From: an uncultured Prevotella sp.
GTDB taxonomy: Bacteria; Bacteroidota; Bacteroidia; Bacteroidales; Bacteroidaceae
Reading direction: 5' to 3'
Assembly: GCA_900772835.1 (NCBI GenBank)
Contig: CAAGSA010000023.1
Location: forward strand, 1 to 6,665
DNA length: 6,665 bases
In this document: positions 1-5,481 of the stretch, piece by piece
Layout: each line of letters starts with the position of its first letter
Position numbering within the stretch: position 1 is the stretch's first letter
Position numbers and translations under genes: made by a program
The notes under the pieces: model-generated
What the model was told of the DNA's origin: nothing
Database searches by the model: none
Seen by the model: only the letters and a program-made list of their open reading frames with translations

Positions 1-72
1 CTTAATGCGAGACCTCGAAAAAAGATTGATTTCTTAACACCTACAGAAGTGGTTTTAGGATATTCCTATTAA
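1..72 (+). CDS. IS30-family transposase, C-terminal end (partial)
   Basis: The frame open from base 1 reads LNARPRKKIDFLTPTEVVLG and stops with TAA at 70-72. This matches the usual C-terminus of IS30-family DDE transposases (pattern L-N-x-R-P-R-K-x-hydrophobic-x-x-x-T-P-x-E-V), which integrate IS30 elements. Only the last 23 codons are in the window, so whether the element is intact cannot be judged. A second frame just beyond (68-106) reads INFALASGIRLP and then stops. Some Bacteroidales IS30 transposases end with a similar ALAS-type tail, so a frameshift near base 60 is possible. The right terminal inverted repeat of the element was not identified. Confidence 0.7.
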   Translation, partial: LNARPRKKIDFLTPTEVVLGYSY

Positions 73-150
73 CTTTGCACTTGCTTCTGGAATCCGCCTG
101 CCATGAATTTTGATTTAATTTTTATTAATAATGTTTTATAAACTCAAAAT

Positions 151-172
151 CCGTCTTGACATGTTAAGACGG
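151..172. promoter_or_regulatory. 22-bp palindrome, candidate operator upstream of the primase/helicase gene
   Basis: CCGTCTTGACA and TGTTAAGACGG form a dyad in which 10 of 11 pairs are complementary; the one exception is G/T. No T-run follows, so it is not terminator-like. It ends 19 bases before the -7 box at 192-199, so its right arm sits where the -33 contact would be. That position suits a repressor or activator site. The binding protein is unknown. Confidence 0.5.
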
Positions 173-191
173 AATCTCTTTCTGCATATAT

Positions 192-199
192 TACCTTTG
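192..199 (+). promoter_or_regulatory. Bacteroidales -7 promoter box for the primase/helicase gene
   Basis: TACCTTTG followed by C fits the TAnnTTTG(C) -7 consensus of the Bacteroidetes primary sigma factor. No TTTG is found 19-20 bases upstream; that place is taken by the right arm of the palindrome at 151-172. This suggests a promoter that is weak or needs regulation. Transcription would begin near 205, giving a leader of about 40 bases before the ATG at 248. Confidence 0.5.
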
Positions 200-247
200 C
201 AGCGAATACCGTGGAAAACCGATTAGCAACCAAATAACATCAAAACG

Positions 248-2356
248 ATGAACATCAACCTTTTTTATAACTACACATCGAGACAACCGATGCCTGCCAC
301 ACTGGAAAACGTGGCAGGCATCATCAGGAGCGACGAGAAACTGAAAGTTTACACCACGTCATACCGCCAGACCGGTAGCAAGACGTTCAAGACGGAATGC
401 CCGCTCTTTGCTGTAGCATGTCTGCTTGAGGGCGGAAAGGGAAAAGACAACATACGGGGCCTCACAGGACTCTCGATTGTCGATTTCGACCATATCGTCT
501 CTTCGCCCGATGCTACGGAGAACGACAAGTGCCTAACCATCAAAGCTCTGAAAGACAGGATCATCGCTGACCCTCACACGCTGATGTGCTACACCACTAT
601 CAGCGGAAACGGACTGCGTGTGATTTTCCGCTACGAGAAACCGCACTGCTCGTCGCCCGACATGAAGGCGGAGACGGCGTTCTATGTGTCGGCGTTCTTC
701 ACCGGAAATGCCTACTACGAGAGGCTCACCGGATGCAAGACGGACGGACAATGCAAGAACGTGACACGGCTGAGCGGACTCGCACACGACCCCGACGTGT
801 TCCTGAACATGGATGCCAAACCGTTCTCGGCAACCGAGATTGAGGCGGCGCACTCTTCCAACTCCAAACGGAACAGGGAGAACAGGCAGGAGCAACGCAT
901 CCAGACGTATTACGACACCTTCATCGCTCCGCAGCTGGCAAAGGACGACATCGTCTACCGCAGCGGAAGCCACAACGAATACGTAATGCGCGTGGGCTAT
1001 AAGCTCGCGCAAAAACGATATCCGAAAACGGCTGCCATCGCATGGGCAAAACGCACGTTCGCGGATTATCCCGATGCGGAACAGGTGTTCAGGTCGTGCT
1101 ACGACAACACCACCCTGCCGCACGGCAGAACCGGAAACGGCGACTACACCAGGTATGCGAGCGTGGACGACATAAAGTCTTTTCTCGACGGGTGTATCAA
1201 GCTGCGATTCAACGTGATAACATCGCGCGTTGAACACTTGGTCGAAGACAAGGACGAGTGGCAGCCGATTACCGACCGCGAGGTGAACTCGCTGTGGGTG
1301 AAGCTGTCGCAGGTGTCGAAAGTGGCAAAAGGCGACATCTACAGCATCATCGAGAGCGACTATGTGCCGCTGTTCAATCCGCTACTCGAATATCTGTCGT
1401 CGCTGCCTGCCGCCGACGGCTCTGACTATATTCGCCAACTTGCCGAAACGGTGAGCGTGAGGGGAGGCAAGAAGAAGCAGGAACTGTGGTACAGGTATCT
1501 GAAGAAATGGCTCGTGGGCATGATTGCCGGATGGATGTCCGACAATGTGGTGAACAATGTCATACTTGTGCTCATCGGCGAACAGGGTTCCTACAAGACC
1601 ACCTGGTTCAACTATCTGCTGCCCCCGCAGCTGAAGCAGTATTTCTATACCAAGACGAATGCCAACCGCATGGGGAAGGACGACCTGCTGTCGCTCGCCC
1701 AGTACGGACTGATATGCTACGAGGAACTGGACACGATGCGCCCCGCGGAACTGAACCAGCTGAAGGCTGCCGTGACGATGCACTCCATCGACGAGCGTGC
1801 GGCGTATGCCCATTACAAGGAGCACCGCAAGCACATCGCCTCGTTCTGCGGCACGGGAAACAACGTCACCTTCCTCTGCGACCCCACCGGCAACAGGCGC
1901 TGGCTGCCGTTCGAGGTGGACAGCATCGTGTCGCCACGCGAAAAGCCGTTCCCCTACGAAGGCATCTATGCACAGGCGTACGCACTGTTCAAGGACGGGT
2001 TCCGGTTTTGGTTCAACAAGAAGGAAATCAAGGAACAGAGCAGCCACAACAAGAGATTTGAGGCGCCATCACTTGAAAACGAACTGGTGGACCTGTATTT
2101 CCGTATGCCTGTCGGCAAGGAGCACGGCGAGTTCATCACCGTCGGACGAGCCCTGCAGATAATCAGCAGCGGCATCAGCCAGAAGCTGAGTTCCGTGAAT
2201 GTGGGCAAGGCTTTCTCTGATCTCGGCTTCAATCGGGTGCGCACGAGCAGGAGCCGAGGCTTCATCGGCATCTGCCGTTCTGCCGAAGAAATCAAGGCGT
2301 ACCAACGCACGCAATCCCTTGATGCCGAGCCGGATGGCGAAGAGCCGCCATCATGA
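248..2356 (+). CDS. VapE/VirE-type primase-helicase-like protein (BT4734 N-domain plus VapE P-loop ATPase)
   Basis: The 702-aa protein has two recognisable parts. The N-terminal part (about 45-190) fits the BT4734/VirE_N domain, which is related to archaeo-eukaryotic primases. It carries D79-F-D81 after a hydrophobic strand (metal-binding hhhDhD motif) and S119-GNGLR-124, resembling the sGxGxH primase motif but with Arg for His, then a RLSGLAHDPD segment near 176-185. A helical linker (about 230-300) resembles a primase C-terminal region. The C-terminal part is a VapE-type superfamily III-like ATPase: Walker A GEQGSYKTT at 444-452, Walker B ending YEELD at 491-495, sensor-like GTGNN at 535-539, and DPTGNRRW at 545-552 with the likely arginine finger. 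Such proteins are found in phage satellites and in Bacteroides accessory loci. It probably primes and unwinds DNA, but neither activity has been shown for this family member. It is the first gene of a module with DUF4248, HU-like and smalltalk genes. Confidence 0.9.
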   Translation: MNINLFYNYTSRQPMPATLENVAGIIRSDEKLKVYTTSYRQTGSKTFKTECPLFAVACLLEGGKGKDNIRGLTGLSIVDFDHIVSSPDATENDKCLTIKALKDRIIADPHTLMCYTTISGNGLRVIFRYEKPHCSSPDMKAETAFYVSAFFTGNAYYERLTGCKTDGQCKNVTRLSGLAHDPDVFLNMDAKPFSATEIEAAHSSNSKRNRENRQEQRIQTYYDTFIAPQLAKDDIVYRSGSHNEYVMRVGYKLAQKRYPKTAAIAWAKRTFADYPDAEQVFRSCYDNTTLPHGRTGNGDYTRYASVDDIKSFLDGCIKLRFNVITSRVEHLVEDKDEWQPITDREVNSLWVKLSQVSKVAKGDIYSIIESDYVPLFNPLLEYLSSLPAADGSDYIRQLAETVSVRGGKKKQELWYRYLKKWLVGMIAGWMSDNVVNNVILVLIGEQGSYKTTWFNYLLPPQLKQYFYTKTNANRMGKDDLLSLAQYGLICYEELDTMRPAELNQLKAAVTMHSIDERAAYAHYKEHRKHIASFCGTGNNVTFLCDPTGNRRWLPFEVDSIVSPREKPFPYEGIYAQAYALFKDGFRFWFNKKEIKEQSSHNKRFEAPSLENELVDLYFRMPVGKEHGEFITVGRALQIISSGISQKLSSVNVGKAFSDLGFNRVRTSRSRGFIGICRSAEEIKAYQRTQSLDAEPDGEEPPS

Positions 2357-2374
2357 GAGAGACTGTCCGGAGAT

Positions 2375-2523
2375 GTGACAGATGACACTTGGTGACACTT
2401 GTTTTTCAAGATTTCACTCCTCACGCGCGCAGGCAGGATAACCAGCCTCGCGCTTTTGAAAACGAATTTTCTTACACGTGTTGAAACTATAAAATCAAGT
2501 GTCACTAAGTGTCACTCTGTCAT
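2375..2523. repeat. Paired inverted iterons (TGACACTT x4) around a hairpin
   Basis: The left block 2375-2401 carries TGACACTT at 2383-2390 and 2393-2400, exactly 10 bp apart, preceded by TGACA at 2376-2380. The right block 2496-2523 carries the reverse complement AAGTGTCA at 2497-2504 and 2507-2514, again 10 bp apart, followed by TGTCA at 2519-2523. The two blocks form an inverted repeat of about 27 bp that is nearly perfect (one single-base gap, one internal mismatch and a mismatched end). They enclose 94 bases that include a GC-rich hairpin. Repeats spaced one helical turn apart next to a primase-helicase gene resemble binding sites of a replication origin or an autoregulatory site. The function is inferred only. 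Confidence 0.75.
2425..2457 (+). terminator. Rho-independent-type terminator after the primase/helicase gene
   Basis: GCGCGCAGGC (2425-2434) pairs with GCCTCGCGC (2445-2453), leaving one bulged C and a 10-base loop. TTTT follows at 2454-2457. It lies 69 bases after the stop codon at 2356 and inside the arms of the inverted iterons. The T-run is short, so termination may be partial. The hairpin could instead be part of an origin-like structure. Confidence 0.5.
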
Positions 2524-2542
2524 AATCCGGCATCTGTAATGA

Positions 2543-2609
2543 GGGGGCTTTCTTCCAGGAATGAGGTTTCCTGGCCGGAAGTGGCTTACTTACGACAGCC
2601 AACTCCCCC
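2543..2609. other. Predicted branched secondary structure upstream of the DUF4248 gene
   Basis: GGGGG at 2543-2547 can pair with CCCCC at 2605-2609. This closes a three-way junction with two internal hairpins: CCAGGAA (2555-2561) with TTCCTGG (2568-2574), and TGGCT (2582-2586) with AGCCA (2597-2601). An alternative helix pairs CTTCC (2552-2556) with GGAAG (2577-2581). No clear Bacteroidales promoter or real coding frame was found across 2524-2680. The structure could work as RNA in a leader or as folded single-stranded DNA near an origin. No known RNA family was recognised. Confidence 0.35.
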
Positions 2610-2680
2610 ACTTACGCTTATCAAAGCACCCACTTGGCTCATTCAACTCACCCGTTTAACACCATTAACCCCCACCACTG

Positions 2681-2890
2681 ATGAAAATACAAAGCTACAC
2701 CAAACAGGAGCTCGCCCTACTCTACTTTCCGAACGCCACTCCCGAGACGGCGCAGAAGCGTCTGTATCGCTGGATATGCCGCATTCCGGAACTCAAGGAA
2801 AAACTCCTGTCTACTCCCAACGGTCGCTACTCCAAATTCTGGACCCGCCACCAGGTGGAGCTGATCATATACTATCTCGACGAGCCATAA
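2681..2890 (+). CDS. DUF4248 family small protein
   Basis: This 69-aa protein is rich in basic and aromatic residues. It starts MKIQSYTKQELALLYFPNAT, continues with AQKRLYRWI at about 24-32 and ends with a FWTRHQVELIIYYLDEP segment. The pattern is that of DUF4248, a Bacteroidales family of about 70-80 residues that usually sits between VapE-type and HU-like genes. The helical, Arg-rich layout and the 'TKQELA..Y' opening suggest a small DNA-binding helix-turn-helix fold, but this is inference; the family has no assigned function. The start is the only ATG giving the full family length. It lies 324 bases after the preceding gene, behind the iteron and hairpin segment. Its promoter was not identified. 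Confidence 0.85.
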   Translation: MKIQSYTKQELALLYFPNATPETAQKRLYRWICRIPELKEKLLSTPNGRYSKFWTRHQVELIIYYLDEP

Positions 2891-2899
2891 ACGCTCTTT

Positions 2900-2939
2900 C
2901 GGCATATTTTTCCACCTCACGGCAAGGGAAAATCTGCCG
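2900..2939. repeat. Imperfect hairpin downstream of the DUF4248 gene
   Basis: CGGCATATTTTTCC (2900-2913) and GGGAAAATCTGCCG (2926-2939) are an imperfect inverted repeat of 14 bases around a 12-base loop. It begins 9 bases after the DUF4248 stop. No T-run follows on the + strand, so it is not a canonical terminator. It may protect the 3' end of the mRNA or be a protein site. Confidence 0.35.
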
Positions 2940-2965
2940 AATCCACCCAAATCCACCGAATCGGG
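2938..2965. repeat. 10-bp periodic direct repeats upstream of the HU-like gene promoter
   Basis: CGAATCCACC (2938-2947), CAAATCCACC (2948-2957) and the partial CGAATCGG (2958-2965) repeat in register every 10 bases. They end about 24 bases before the -7 box at 2989-2996. Placement just upstream of the core promoter on one helical face fits an activator or autoregulator site. No factor can be named. Confidence 0.4.
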
Positions 2966-2988
2966 ACACTGCCCCTTTGCGGATGTAG

Positions 2989-2996
2989 TATCTTTG
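2989..2996 (+). promoter_or_regulatory. Bacteroidales -7 promoter box for the HU-like gene
   Basis: TATCTTTG followed by CA is a perfect TAnnTTTG(C) match. There is no TTTG at the expected 19-20 base spacing upstream, but phased repeats lie just beyond it. The start site would be near 3002, at the base of a structured leader. The promoter gives the HU-like and smalltalk genes expression independent of the upstream genes. Confidence 0.6.
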
Positions 2997-2997
2997 C

Positions 2998-3035
2998 ACC
3001 GTCATCCAGAGCGGATGATGCCTGTGCAGGACGGT
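2998..3035 (+). promoter_or_regulatory. Structured 5' leader of the HU-like gene
   Basis: ACCGT (2998-3002) pairs with ACGGT (3031-3035). Inside, ATCC (3004-3007) pairs with GGAT (3013-3016) around a 5-base loop, and CCT (3021-3023) with AGG (3028-3030) around a 4-base loop. The fold would sit at or near the 5' end of the transcript and leave about 50 unstructured bases before the ATG at 3087. It could stabilise the mRNA or regulate it. It matches no riboswitch class that I recognise. Confidence 0.4.
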
Positions 3036-3086
3036 CTAAGCGCGCAGCCCACCCCCACCGGCTATACAACAACCTAACTCTTCTAT

Positions 3087-3515
3087 ATGATAAGAATCAA
3101 ACTCTATCAGAACAAGAACAAGAACAACAACGGATTCGAAAAGTGGTATCCGCGTGTGGCCCCCGAAGAGACCATCGGCATTGATGAGCTATCAGCCCAC
3201 ATGGCGAGCCACAACACCCCCTTCTCAAAAGGTGCCATCAAGGGCATTCTGACCGATGCTATCGCCTGCACCAAGGAACTGCTGCTGGAGGGAAAGAACG
3301 TGAAATACCCCGACCTCGCAATCTTCTCCATCGGACTGAAGGTAAAGGCTGGGGCTGAGAGCAAGGAGGAATTCAGCGTGAGCAAGAACATCAAGGGACT
3401 GAAGCTCCGCTCGCGTGCCACCGGCGAACTCATCTCGTCGAACCTCGAAGCCACCATCCGTCGCGTGGACATCGAGAAGCCGAAGGATGGAACGACCGAA
3501 GAGCAAGGCTCCTGA
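3087..3515 (+). CDS. HU-like DNA-binding protein (Bacteroidetes HU-HIG type)
   Basis: The 142-aa protein fits the Bacteroidetes HU-like family whose members carry a C-terminal extension. After a basic start (MIRIKLYQNKNKNNNGFEKW), YPRV opens the HU fold. It continues with TIGIDELSAHMASHNTPFSK (about 30-49), a helical IKGILTDAIACTKELLLEGK (about 51-70), and NVKYPDLAIFSIGLKVKAGA (about 71-90). The segment around KLRSRATGEL (about 110-119) is the usual end of the domain. The tail (about 128-142) is charged and probably disordered. HU proteins bend and coat DNA in the nucleoid. In this locus type the protein may organise an origin or regulate the module. It has its own promoter and leader and is followed after 281 bases by the smalltalk gene, with no promoter found between, so the two are probably co-transcribed. 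Confidence 0.85.
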   Translation: MIRIKLYQNKNKNNNGFEKWYPRVAPEETIGIDELSAHMASHNTPFSKGAIKGILTDAIACTKELLLEGKNVKYPDLAIFSIGLKVKAGAESKEEFSVSKNIKGLKLRSRATGELISSNLEATIRRVDIEKPKDGTTEEQGS

Positions 3516-3796
3516 CAACAGACGGGGAAACGCACTACTAATATATAAAGGGTTAACGGAATAGGATGGCAGCTGATGGGGCCTGGGCATACCGATGACG
3601 CCACCGAACTGCTGTGAGTTGAAAACCATCTCCGCCATGCACGGTTGCCTGCCCGTCCTGCCACCTGTTTTCCTCTCCCCCACCACCGCAAGCCGACAGT
3701 CCTTTTCCGTGCTGCACGGTGCGGTTCAACCAATCTTCATTAACCTTATCAGTGTACAACGAACCAGTATTAACCAATTTAAAACCAGTATCAGCA
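3516..3796. other. Non-coding spacer between HU-like and smalltalk genes
   Basis: This 281-base stretch has no convincing gene and no clear TAnnTTTG promoter. It does contain a small perfect hairpin, CCGTG (3707-3711) with CACGG (3715-3719), and an AT-rich patch near 3540-3550. It is probably the untranslated link of an HU-smalltalk transcript. A small RNA is possible but unsupported. Confidence 0.5.
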
Positions 3797-3892
3797 ATGA
3801 AAAAAGAAAACGTAAAGACCGTCATCAACTTCATCATCACCATCCTCACTGCCATCGCCTCCTCCTTCTGTATGCAGAGCTGCATGCGATAG
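3797..3892 (+). CDS. Smalltalk family micro-protein
   Basis: This is a 31-aa ORF. It starts MKKENVKTV, runs through a hydrophobic stretch INFIITILTAIASSF (residues 10-24) and ends with CMQSCMR before TAG. The pattern of a short basic start, one membrane-length helix and a Cys-containing tail fits the 'smalltalk' family of about 30 residues, found in Bacteroides and Prevotella next to HU-like DNA-binding proteins. It is likely a single-pass inner-membrane peptide or a very short secreted/lipoprotein-like peptide. The function is unknown. It is the last gene before the terminator at 3904-3945. In many Bacteroides loci an N-acetylmuramoyl-L-alanine amidase gene follows; here there is none. The longer overlapping frame from 3595 has no family resemblance. 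Confidence 0.85.
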   Translation: MKKENVKTVINFIITILTAIASSFCMQSCMR

Positions 3893-3903
3893 GCCGCCTT
3901 TAA

Positions 3904-3945
3904 ACGCAAAAAGCCCTGCTGTATGTGCAGCAGGGCTTTTTGCGT
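3904..3945. terminator. Bidirectional rho-independent terminator between smalltalk and galE
   Basis: An 18-bp perfect stem (3904-3921 with 3928-3945) has a 6-base loop. The GC core GCCCTGCTG/CAGCAGGGC is flanked by A5 on the left and T5 on the right, so it gives a hairpin plus U-run on both strands. It lies 11 bases after the smalltalk stop and 17 bases after the galE stop on the other strand, and serves both convergent genes. Confidence 0.95.
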
Positions 3946-3962
3946 ATCCTCTTTCCCGGATT

Positions 3963-4979
3963 CTATTCAGCGTATCCGTTCGGATTGTTCTTCTGCCAGT
4001 TCCAGCTGTCGCGGCACATGTCCTCAATGCCATACTGTGCCACCCATCCCAGTTCTGCCTTTGCCTTCGCCGGATTGCAGTAACAAGTGGCGATGTCGCC
4101 CGGACGGCGCGGCTTGATGGAGTACTTTATCTTCAGGTTGTTTGCCTTCTCGAATGCCTTCACCACGTCGAGCACGGAATATCCGTGGCCCGTTCCAAGG
4201 TTATAGATGGCAAGTCCGCACTTGCGCTCTATCGCCTTCAGCGCACACACATGGCCTGCCGCCAGGTCGCACACGTGGATATAGTCGCGCACGCCGGTAC
4301 CGTCGGGGGTGTCATAGTCGTTGCCGAACACGCCCAGCTCCTCGCGCTTGCCCACTGCCACCTGTGTGATATACGGCATCAGGTTGTTGGGGATTCCGTT
4401 CGGGTCCTCGCCTATCAGTCCGCTATGGTGCGCACCGATAGGATTGAAATAGCGCAGCAGCACCACGTTCCATTCCGGATCTGCCTTCTGCACGTCCATC
4501 ATCACCTCTTCGAGCATCGACTTCGTCTGTCCGTAGGGGTTGGTGCAGTGGCCCTTAGGACACTCCTCAGTGATAGGAATGATTGCCGGGTCGCCATATA
4601 CCGTGGCTGAGGAAGAGAAGATGATGTTCTTGCAGTTATGACGGCGCATTACATCCATGAGCACGAACGTGCCGGTCATATTATTATGGTAATACTCCAG
4701 CGGCTTTGCCACCGACTCGCCCACCGACTTCAGTCCGGCGTAATGAATCACGGCATCAAACTTGTTCTCGTCGAACACCTTGTCCATCACCTCCTTGTCG
4801 AGGATGTCAGCCTTGTAGAATTTCACCTCCTTGCCGATGAGCTGTCCCACGCGTTTCAGTGCCTCCGGCTTGGAATTGGAAAAATTGTCCACCACCACTA
4901 CGCTGTGTCCAGCCTTGTCCAACTCGATGATTGTGTGTGTGCCTATGAATCCGGCACCTCCACATAAAAGAATATTCAT
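3963..4979 (-). CDS. galE: UDP-glucose 4-epimerase GalE
   Basis: GalE interconverts UDP-glucose and UDP-galactose in the cytoplasm, using bound NAD, for the Leloir pathway and for surface polysaccharide precursors. The 338-aa length equals that of E. coli GalE, and the two align without gaps at every landmark checked. Visible features are the NAD-binding G7-G-A-G10-F-I-G13, D31-N32 at the end of strand 2, the SSSATVYG segment with catalytic S124, the catalytic Y149-GQT-K153, RYFNP (176-180), IPNNLMPYI (196-204) and VRDYIHV (230-236). The residue matching E. coli Tyr299 is Cys299 (in DIATCY), as in human GALE. In E. coli the Y299C change opens the site to UDP-GlcNAc, so dual activity on UDP-Glc/Gal and UDP-GlcNAc/GalNAc is predicted. 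The start codon is 90 bases downstream of a consensus promoter within the 103-bp repeat. It converges with the smalltalk gene. Confidence 0.98.
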   Translation of the reverse strand: MNILLCGGAGFIGTHTIIELDKAGHSVVVVDNFSNSKPEALKRVGQLIGKEVKFYKADILDKEVMDKVFDENKFDAVIHYAGLKSVGESVAKPLEYYHNNMTGTFVLMDVMRRHNCKNIIFSSSATVYGDPAIIPITEECPKGHCTNPYGQTKSMLEEVMMDVQKADPEWNVVLLRYFNPIGAHHSGLIGEDPNGIPNNLMPYITQVAVGKREELGVFGNDYDTPDGTGVRDYIHVCDLAAGHVCALKAIERKCGLAIYNLGTGHGYSVLDVVKAFEKANNLKIKYSIKPRRPGDIATCYCNPAKAKAELGWVAQYGIEDMCRDSWNWQKNNPNGYAE

Positions 4980-5060
4980 AATATTATAACTTTATTTTTA
5001 CGTCACCTATTGAGTTTTCATCATTGGTTACGGGCAGCCTCCACGCCACCCTTATTCCAT

Positions 5061-5163
5061 TTCACGTGCAAACTTACAATTATTTTCCAACACTGCAAAA
5101 AAAATCCTCCCAAACATTCCATTTTATATCCAAATCGGCCATCCGGGCTTGCTGTTGGAGGCA
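5061..5163. repeat. 103-bp direct repeat, copy 1 (promoter-bearing, next to galE)
   Basis: This block matches 6530-6632 at 100 of 103 bases, with no gaps; differences fall at the sixth base and in the CGGCCATCCGGG/CGGCAATCAGGG stretch. It is followed directly by GTTGCACAATTTG (5164-5176), which also recurs at 6648-6660 after a 15-base insertion. It holds the galE promoter. The two copies are 1469 bases apart in the same orientation and bracket the nuclease remnants and dinD. Confidence 0.97.
5069..5099 (-). promoter_or_regulatory. Consensus Bacteroidales promoter for galE
   Basis: On the - strand TTTG (5096-5099) is followed by exactly 19 bases and then TAAGTTTG (5069-5076), followed by CA. 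This matches the TTTG-N19-TAnnTTTG promoter of the Bacteroidetes primary sigma factor at every defined base. Transcription should begin near 5063, giving galE a leader of about 80 bases. Confidence 0.85.
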
Positions 5164-5220
5164 GTTGCACAATTTGTCTCATTACGCAGAAAAAACAACC
5201 CTGTAGCTGTGTATAATTGA

Positions 5221-5466
5221 TTTTTCTACCAAGCTGGTAGAAAATTACAAGTAGTGGAGTATTCCTCGGTGAAAATACCAGAAATTCTGCTTTGTGTGCC
5301 TTGGAGACACCAAACGGTCATTGTTTCCAAATGCAACACAATAAACGCTGCGATGTTCTATCTCAACAAAGTCATTGAAGACAACATGAGCCGTACAGAG
5401 TTGGAGCATGTTGTTAAAGCTCAACTGTACGAACATACTGGCAAGGCGTTGAACAACTTTGACATA
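5221..5466 (+). pseudogene. YhcG/DUF1016-type nuclease, N-terminal-domain remnant
   Basis: The open frame from 5221 has no ATG at a sensible place. It reads VPWRHQTVIVSKC, then FYLNKVIEDNMSRTELEHVV, then KAQLYEHTGKALNNFD. This matches the core of the DUF1016 N-terminal domain, whose typical members read (I/V)PWxHxxxIxxKxKD, FYxxxTIExxWSRxVLExQI and LYxRQGKAxxNF. Full proteins are about 330-380 residues and carry a C-terminal PDDEXK nuclease domain; here only about 80 residues remain. The similarity ends at about 5466, and the - strand tail copy and dinD follow. It lies opposite in direction to dinD and to the C-terminal tails, which indicates inversion. The call rests on remembered family pattern. 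Confidence 0.7.
5222..5244. repeat. Perfect short palindrome at the edge of the rearranged segment
   Basis: TTTTCTACC (5222-5230) and GGTAGAAAA (5236-5244) form a 9-bp perfect stem with loop AAGCT, extendable by one A-T pair. It sits between the promoter repeat and the + strand nuclease remnant. No T-run follows the stem on either strand, so it is a poor terminator. It could be a recombination site or a protein-binding site. Confidence 0.5.
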
Positions 5467-5481
5467 TTGTTTCTTTGTCGT

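Noticed and set aside
533..1237. Long open frame on the - strand inside the primase/helicase gene (and another at 1382-2047)
   Set aside because: Both are antisense to a protein with clear motifs, have no recognisable domain and reflect high-GC codon bias of the true gene.
2375..2523. CRISPR-like array
   Set aside because: The repeats are 8-10 bp, only four, in inverted pairs and without spacers of even length.
2509..2988. 159-codon + frame overlapping the DUF4248 gene
   Set aside because: It is out of frame with the recognisable DUF4248 protein, is Pro/Thr/Ser-rich and low-complexity, and spans the hairpin segment; it is an accidental open frame.
3107..3733. - strand frames antisense to the HU-like gene
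   Set aside because: Composition is that of reverse-strand translation and no family pattern is seen.
3595..3903. 102-codon + frame across the spacer and smalltalk gene
   Set aside because: It overlaps the smalltalk ORF in another frame, and its His-rich end is the out-of-frame reading of that gene.
4185..4610. + strand frames antisense to galE
   Set aside because: They lie wholly inside galE, which is certain, and show no domain.
5222..5244. Terminator call for the short palindrome
   Set aside because: The stem is AT-rich and not followed by a T-run on either strand.
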